Assembly: GCA_024681875.1 (NCBI GenBank)
Contig: JAILAA010000193.1
Location: forward strand, 1 to 11,092
Source of the DNA: Prevotella sp.
GTDB taxonomy: Bacteria > Bacteroidota > Bacteroidia > Bacteroidales > Bacteroidaceae
DNA length: 11,092 bases
Direction of reading: 5' to 3'
Each line of letters begins with the position of its first letter. Within the stretch, counting starts at the first letter, position 1. The translations under genes and the position numbers were made by a program. The notes under the pieces were generated by a model. It was not told the DNA's origin and searched no databases. It saw only the letters and a list, made by a program, of their open reading frames with translations. This document shows, in pieces, positions 7,636 through 11,092 of the stretch.

Positions 7636-9606
7636 TTAGCCGTTCATCGACATCAGGAACTCCTCGTTATTCTTGCTTTGCACCAGTCGGTCATAGACGG
7701 TGTTCATGGCTTCAATCGGATTCATCTCAGCGATGAACTTGCGAATGATCCACATGCGGTTCAGCGTGGTCTGGTCTTGTAGCAGGTCATCGCGGCGTGT
7801 GCTCGACTGCACCAGGTTCATCGACGGGAAGATGCGCTTGTTCGAGAGCATACGGTCGAGCTGTATCTCCGAGTTGCCCGTTCCCTTGAACTCCTCGAAG
7901 ATGACTTCATCCATCTTGGAGCCTGTGTCGACAAGGGCTGTGGCGATGATGGTGAGCGAGCCGCCGTTCTCGATGTTGCGTGCAGCTCCGAAGAATCGCT
8001 TCGGCTTCTGCAGGGCGTTGGCGTCGACACCACCTGTCAGCACTTTGCCGCTGGCAGGAGCCACCGTATTATATGCACGCGCAAGGCGTGTGATGGAGTC
8101 GAGGAAGATGACGACATCGTGGCCGCACTCCACCATGCGCTTGGCCTTCTCCAGAACGATGCCGGCAATCTTTACGTGTCGGTCGGCTGGCTCGTCGAAT
8201 GTGGAGGCGATAACTTCTGCATTGACGGTACGTGCCATATCGGTCACCTCCTCGGGGCGCTCGTCAATCAACAGCATCATAATGTAGGCCTCGGGGTGGT
8301 TGGCTGCGATGGCGTTGGCAATGTCCTTCATCAGGATGGTCTTACCCGTCTTGGGCTGTGCCACGATGAGTGCGCGCTGTCCCTTGCCGATAGGGGCGAA
8401 GAGGTCGACGATGCGCGTCGAGGGGTTGGTGGTCTGGGCGTCGCCCGTCAGTTGGAACTTCTCCTCTGGAAAGAGCGGCGTGAGGTTTTCAAAGCTGACA
8501 CGGTCGCGCACGTCGGAAGGATTGCGTCCGTTGATGCTCTTCACGGTTGACATGGCGAAATACTTCTCACCCTCGTGCGGCGGTCGCACGGCACATTCCA
8601 CCACGTCGCCGGTTTTCAGCGAATACTTCTTGATTTGCTGCTGTGCCACATAAATGTCGTCGGGCGATGACAGATAGTTGTAGTCGCTTGAGCGTAGGAA
8701 TCCGTAGCCGTCCTGCAATATCTCCAGTACGCCGTTGCCATCGATGAGGTCGCCAAAGTCGTAGCGTGTGTTGTTGCTCATGGCGGCAGGCTCCTGTATG
8801 GGCTTGAAGATGGCCTCGGGCTGTTGCGGCTGCACGGGGCGGTCGAAGATGTCGAGCGTAGGGATGGCACCCTGGTCCTCAATAGGCAGGTCGACGACGG
8901 TAATGAAATCAGTGCCGTCGCCAGGATCTCCTTCCCAAACGTCGCTGTTCTTGTCGGCGGGCATATCCTGTTCCTTTTCCTCTTCCTCAGTGCTACGTGA
9001 AGTCAGCTTCTCTTGCAGTCTCTCAATGATTTCCTGATTCAGGTCCTCTTTGTCGGCTTGCACCTCTATTTCAGCCTCTGGAACAACGACCGCCTCTGCT
9101 GTCTGTGGCGTATTGTCAGCATTGTCGTCAATGCTCTCAGTCTCCTCAGATGTGTTGCTGGCAGCCTCGGCGGCAGCAATGGCGGCCAGCTCAGCTTTCG
9201 ACTTGCGTCCGCGGTGCTTGGGAAACACGACGGGGGCTTCTTCCTCAGCCGTTGTCTCTTTCTCCTTGGCTTTGGTCTTCGTCTTTTTCGTCTTCTCTAT
9301 GACAGGCGTGTCGGCAAAGAGCGACGGAGCCTCAACGGCCTTGCCCTTCTTCGGCTTGGCATCCAGGTTTTCACCTTCATTGCCAGTCACACTGTAAACA
9401 TGGTCGGTTTCTTTCTTTGCTATGCGTGTACGCTTTTTCTTGGGCGCAGCACTCTCATTGGCAGCACTCTCAATGGCAGCGCGATCCAGAATGTCGTAGA
9501 TGACGGTCTCCTTGCTGTCGTTCTGCGACACCTTCACGTTGAATTGTTGGGCAATGGCCATCAGCTGGTCTGCCTCCATTTTTTCTAATTCTTCTTTTGT
9601 GTACAT
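7636..9606 (-). CDS. rho: Transcription termination factor Rho, long Bacteroidetes form
   Basis: A hexameric RNA helicase/ATPase that ends transcription at Rho-dependent sites; 656 residues against about 419 in E. coli. The N-terminal Rho_N helical domain covers about residues 1-45. A low-complexity insertion (about 46-275) follows, with basic blocks ([24 protein letters not shown]) and acidic blocks (EEEEKEQD). The RNA-binding cold-shock fold is at about 278-365 and contains GYGFLR (300-305). The ATPase core has the P-loop AQPKTGKT (416-423; E. coli APPKAGKT), LIDERPEEV (446-454), Walker B VVIFLD (498-503), the Q-loop region [10 protein letters not shown] (519-528) and [11 protein letters not shown]. 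The start is ATG 9606, giving [15 protein letters not shown]; the frame stays open further upstream only through the tRNA genes. It lies downstream of two tRNA genes, with a lipoprotein gene 21 bases after its stop. Identification is secure. Confidence 0.97.
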   Translation of the reverse strand: MYTKEELEKMEADQLMAIAQQFNVKVSQNDSKETVIYDILDRAAIESAANESAAPKKKRTRIAKKETDHVYSVTGNEGENLDAKPKKGKAVEAPSLFADTPVIEKTKKTKTKAKEKETTAEEEAPVVFPKHRGRKSKAELAAIAAAEAASNTSEETESIDDNADNTPQTAEAVVVPEAEIEVQADKEDLNQEIIERLQEKLTSRSTEEEEKEQDMPADKNSDVWEGDPGDGTDFITVVDLPIEDQGAIPTLDIFDRPVQPQQPEAIFKPIQEPAAMSNNTRYDFGDLIDGNGVLEILQDGYGFLRSSDYNYLSSPDDIYVAQQQIKKYSLKTGDVVECAVRPPHEGEKYFAMSTVKSINGRNPSDVRDRVSFENLTPLFPEEKFQLTGDAQTTNPSTRIVDLFAPIGKGQRALIVAQPKTGKTILMKDIANAIAANHPEAYIMMLLIDERPEEVTDMARTVNAEVIASTFDEPADRHVKIAGIVLEKAKRMVECGHDVVIFLDSITRLARAYNTVAPASGKVLTGGVDANALQKPKRFFGAARNIENGGSLTIIATALVDTGSKMDEVIFEEFKGTGNSEIQLDRMLSNKRIFPSMNLVQSSTRRDDLLQDQTTLNRMWIIRKFIAEMNPIEAMNTVYDRLVQSKNNEEFLMSMNG

Positions 9607-9635
9607 ATATAATAAGGTATATGGACGTAATGATA

Positions 9636-9668
9636 CAAATGGAAAAAGGGAAACCCTTGTCTCGGAAA
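9636..9668 (-). promoter_or_regulatory. Possible weak promoter upstream of rho
   Basis: On the minus strand TCCATTTG (9643-9636) differs by one base from the Bacteroidetes -7 consensus TAnnTTTG. A TTTC (9668-9665) lies 21 bases upstream in the -33 position. Transcription would start near 9629, about 22 bases before the ATG. Both elements are imperfect; rho may instead be read from the tRNA promoter. Confidence 0.35.
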
Positions 9669-9679
9669 GTTGGGTGGGT

Positions 9680-9703
9680 GCTTCACAGCTTAAGTGTGGA
9701 AGC
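9680..9703 (-). other. Stem-loop between tRNA-Gly and rho
   Basis: GCTTC and ACA pair with TGT and GAAGC, giving an eight-base-pair stem with one bulged C and a seven-base loop. It lies in the 131-base stretch between the end of tRNA-Gly and the rho start. On the minus strand no T tract follows, so it is not a typical terminator there; it could be a processing site or an attenuation element in the rho leader. On the plus strand AATTCTTTTT follows, but no plus-strand gene is known upstream. Confidence 0.35.
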
Positions 9704-9737
9704 AATTCTTTTTGAATGATGATTGATGAATAGTCAG

Positions 9738-9810
9738 AGCGGAATACGGGACTCGAACCCGCGACCCTCGGCTTGGGAAGCCAATGCTCTACCAACTGAG
9801 CTAATTCCGC
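9738..9810 (-). tRNA. tRNA-Gly (anticodon CCC)
   Basis: A complete 73-base cloverleaf. The acceptor stem GCGGAAT pairs with ATTCCGC. The D arm is GCTC/GAGC with AGTTGGTA in the loop. The anticodon stem TTGGC/GCCGA carries loop TTCCCAA, so the anticodon is CCC (plus-strand bases 9775-9777), reading GGG. The T arm has loop TTCGAGT. The discriminator base is T, as expected for bacterial glycine tRNAs. CCA is not encoded and must be added after transcription. It follows tRNA-Thr by 48 bases in the same direction. Confidence 0.96.
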
Positions 9811-9828
9811 AAGGCTTTGAAAAGAGAA

Positions 9829-9849
9829 GAGGGGTTTTTGCTGCCCCTC
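9829..9849 (-). terminator. GC-rich hairpin between the two tRNA genes
   Basis: On the minus strand GAGGGG, a nine-base loop and CCCCTC are followed by TTCTCTTTT, a pyrimidine-rich tail. This is terminator-like and lies in the 48-base spacer between tRNA-Thr and tRNA-Gly. It may be a partial terminator or a processing structure; no separate promoter for tRNA-Gly is evident, so complete termination here seems unlikely. Confidence 0.35.
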
Positions 9850-9858
9850 ACTGATTTG

Positions 9859-9931
<73 letters not shown>

Positions 9932-9978
9932 AGTCCCGTTTTTTGTGACTTGCAACCCTGTTTCTCGGATTGCGGCTG

Positions 9979-10010
9979 CAAAGGTAGTCTTTTTTTTTCT
10001 TTCCCACAAA
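9979..10010 (-). promoter_or_regulatory. Consensus Bacteroidetes promoter of the tRNA-Thr/tRNA-Gly (rho) unit
   Basis: On the minus strand TTTG (10010-10007), a 20-base spacer and TACCTTTG (9986-9979) match the Bacteroidetes housekeeping promoter TTTG-N19-21-TAnnTTTG exactly. Transcription should start near 9972, about 40 bases before tRNA-Thr. This is the strongest promoter match in the window, as expected for a stable-RNA unit. Confidence 0.82.
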
Positions 10011-10335
10011 TTTTGACACCCTTTTTTTAGGGGGTATGCAGAAAAACTTTTATTTTCTCGATGACAGCCAGCGGATTGCTTCTGCCAACGGTGACTATTC
10101 CTTCAGTAGCGACATCCGTTTCTACGCAGGGTTTTGGACTTTCACCCTATGCTCCGTCTTCAAGCGAAAAAATTTTACAAAACAGCTCGTTAACTACCCT
10201 CATATTTTGAAAATTCTCGACCACGAAAAATATTTCTGCAAATATCGCAGTTTTGACGATGGTTGTTTATCTTGCTGAGAATCAGCTGTTTGTTGGTTTT
10301 TGTGGGTCGTTTCCGTTTCTGTCGTAGTTCCTCGC

Positions 10336-10383
10336 AAAAAAATCTAACGTTAGATTTTTAAAAATCTAACGTTAGATTTTTTT
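10336..10383. repeat. Perfect 48-bp palindrome made of two abutting 22-bp palindromes
   Basis: Bases 10338-10359 and 10360-10381 are identical 22-bp perfect palindromes with core ATCTAACGTTAGAT flanked by A4 and T4. Two further A/T pairs outside make the whole 48 bases one perfect palindrome. As RNA, each unit could form a nine-base-pair stem with an ACGT loop; as DNA, it offers two identical dyad sites or a cruciform. It lies between divergent units, where no terminator is needed for known genes. Confidence 0.95.
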
Positions 10384-10413
10384 ATGGGGGACTTGCTTTT
10401 TATGAAATGTAGC

Positions 10414-10431
10414 TTTCTTGCTAACAAGAAA
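10414..10431. repeat. Small inverted repeat
   Basis: TTTCTTG-CTAA-CAAGAAA is a seven-base-pair perfect stem with a four-base loop, 30 bases after the tandem palindrome. ATGCCATTTTTTT follows on the plus strand, so it could be a weak terminator for a plus-strand transcript. The stem has only two G-C pairs, and the T run begins six bases after it. Confidence 0.4.
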
Positions 10432-10475
10432 ATGCCATTTTTTTGTCTAAAAACGTCTGACTGATGCCCCAAAGC

Positions 10476-10499
10476 TGCACAAATATTAATAACTGTGCA
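10476..10499. promoter_or_regulatory. Operator-like dyad TGCACA-N12-TGTGCA
   Basis: Two six-base half sites, TGCACA and TGTGCA, are perfect inverted repeats with a 12-base AT-rich spacer. The geometry suits a dimeric DNA-binding protein, but no regulator gene is in the window and no promoter overlaps the site, so this remains a suggestion. Confidence 0.3.
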
Positions 10500-10676
10500 A
10501 CATTTTCCCTCTGTTTTTTGTGCCGTAAGAAGCGAATGTGTTGCCGTTTCGGCCTCACGCCGTTCTATTTCAACATTTTTCGCGTACCTTTTTTTCTGTG
10601 AATTTTTCTTTACATTCCAGATAGAGTAAGATCGTCACTAAGAAAGGTAAGGGTTGTGATTCCCTTTAAAATTAAC

Positions 10677-10744
10677 AATTCAACTTTCGCAAGCTCCGCA
10701 AAGACGGCCTGCGCAGGGTTTTCATAACTTGCGAAACTTGAATT
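10677..10744. repeat. 17-bp inverted repeat around a 34-base loop
   Basis: The left arm at 10677-10693 (AATTCAACTTTCGCAAG) pairs with the right arm at 10728-10744 (CTTGCGAAACTTGAATT) at 16 of 17 positions. The loop contains the palindrome CCTGCGCAGG at 10709-10718. It could be a structured RNA, a dispersed intergenic repeat, or a remnant of a small non-coding mobile element. No T tract follows on the plus strand. Confidence 0.8.
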
Positions 10745-10873
10745 AACAGTTTAATGATTATTTGGGACTATTCCCATCCTCAATATAACGTTTCTCTTGA
10801 CAGATTGAACTGTATTCTGCACAGAAATCGTGTTAATATCCTCCCCAAATGCGTTTTTTTGAATTATTTTCCG

Positions 10874-10881
10874 TACCTTTG
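10874..10881 (+). promoter_or_regulatory. Promoter -7 element of the last gene
   Basis: TACCTTTG fits the Bacteroidetes -7 consensus and lies 62 bases before the ATG at 10944. The -33 position holds only a T-rich stretch (from 10854), without an exact TTTG at 19-21 bases. Transcription would start near 10888, inside a dyad at 10881-10896. Confidence 0.6.
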
Positions 10882-10896
10882 CAGCCGAAAGGCTGC
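10881..10896 (+). other. GNRA-capped hairpin or operator at the predicted transcription start
   Basis: GCAGCC-GAAA-GGCTGC is a perfect six-base-pair, G+C-rich stem with a GAAA loop. It overlaps the last base of the -7 element and the predicted start site. If the start lies upstream of the stem it would be a stable 5' hairpin; otherwise it may be a repressor dyad or chance. Confidence 0.4.
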
Positions 10897-10943
10897 GAAA
10901 CGGCAGACAGACAACAACAGAAATTCACAAAACAATATAGATT

Positions 10944-11092
10944 ATGGCAACAACTGATTACAAGCAGCGCACACGTGAAGAAGTAATGGCATGGCTACAA
11001 AAAGCCAGAGAGCGCAAGGATGCCTTTCAGAAAAGGGCCAACGAGATATTCGCTGAGGAAGATCGACTGAGACAACAGGCTGCCGACTCGCA
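10944..11092 (+). CDS. Hypothetical protein, N-terminal 49 codons (3' end outside window)
   Basis: The open frame starts at ATG 10944 with MATTDYKQRTREEVMAWLQ and runs to the window end. All 49 visible residues are highly charged (many K, R, E and D) and look strongly alpha-helical, possibly coiled coil, with no signal peptide or transmembrane segment. I do not recognise the family. Support for it being real comes from the well-placed promoter (10874-10881), a leader of about 56 bases that becomes AT-rich before the start, and GC-rich third codon positions similar to the other genes. No Shine-Dalgarno site is visible, as is usual in Bacteroidetes. Its length and function cannot be judged from this window. 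Confidence 0.75.
   Translation, partial: MATTDYKQRTREEVMAWLQKARERKDAFQKRANEIFAEEDRLRQQAADS

Larger units (their letters stand above)
9932..10943. other. About 1 kb intergenic region without a convincing gene
   Basis: This stretch separates the minus-strand tRNA/rho unit from the plus-strand gene at the window end. It holds the tRNA promoter (9979-10010), a tandem palindrome (10336-10383), several dyads (10414-10431, 10476-10499, 10677-10744) and the promoter of the last gene. Bases about 10030-10280 are richer in G and C than their surroundings and contain an 80-codon open frame with no family resemblance that I recognise. Homopolymer runs of A and T are frequent. An unannotated small RNA is possible but is not demonstrated by the sequence. 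Confidence 0.6.

Noticed and set aside
7632..7642. CGGCTTAGCCG palindrome at the rho stop codon as a terminator.
   Set aside because: The pairing leaves almost no loop unless the stem shrinks to three pairs, and the lipoprotein gene begins 21 bases after the stop, suggesting read-through.
9013..9588. A 191-codon plus-strand open frame rich in Leu, Val and Gly.
   Set aside because: It is antisense to the charged Rho insertion; its hydrophobic look comes from complementing Glu/Lys/Ala codons.
10036..10278. An 80-codon plus-strand open frame (MQKNFYFLDDSQRI...).
   Set aside because: No promoter, no recognised domain and no clear family features. Codon use is not clearly non-coding, so a small protein or gene remnant cannot be excluded, but I cannot support it.
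9932..10943. The palindrome-rich gap as a replication origin or CRISPR array.
   Set aside because: No DnaA box cluster (TTATCCACA-like) or dnaA gene is seen. The tandem repeat has only two abutting units with no spacers.
10754..10957. A 67-codon plus-strand open frame.
   Set aside because: It spans the promoter at 10874-10881 and the hairpin at 10881-10896, and overlaps the better-supported start at 10944 in another frame.

Overview
The window looks like a Bacteroidales chromosome, most likely Prevotellaceae (Prevotella/Segatella-like). The evidence is: promoters of the Bacteroidetes type (TAnnTTTG at -7, with a TTTG-like -33 element about 20 bases upstream); a DUF4738-type lipoprotein; a Rho factor with a very long charged insertion; a short (451-residue) Pgi; and a DUF6057-like membrane protein next to a PD40 lipoprotein. 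No insertion sequence, phage gene, CRISPR array or resistance gene is visible. Most of the window is ordinary core genome.

Layout. (1) 1-4779, plus strand: a compact run of four genes. It holds the 3' half of metG, a polytopic membrane protein (DUF6057-like), a PD40 beta-propeller lipoprotein with a c-type haem motif (CVNCH), and a histidine phosphatase. Spacings are 0, -20 and +23 bases, so this is probably one operon. (2) 4865-7040, plus strand: a clear promoter, then glucose-6-phosphate isomerase (pgi) and a HAD sugar-phosphate phosphatase/mutase. (3) 7051-9931, minus strand, converging on region 2: tRNA-Thr(CGT), tRNA-Gly(CCC), rho (656 aa) and a small DUF4738 lipoprotein. A textbook promoter lies just upstream of tRNA-Thr. 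(4) 9932-10943: about 1 kb without a convincing gene, lying between divergent transcription units. It holds a perfect 48-bp palindrome built from two abutting 22-bp palindromes, a 17-bp inverted repeat around a 34-base loop, smaller dyads, and the promoter of the last gene. (5) 10944-end: the first 49 codons of an unrecognised charged, helical protein.

How the genes relate. The membrane protein and haem-motif lipoprotein overlap and probably form one envelope module of unknown function, transcribed with metG. Pgi and the HAD enzyme both act on sugar phosphates. The two tRNAs and rho lie in one direction, and a hairpin sits in the 131 bases between tRNA-Gly and rho, so tRNA read-through could contribute to Rho expression. 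The least explained parts are the haem-motif/DUF6057 pair and the palindrome-rich gap.
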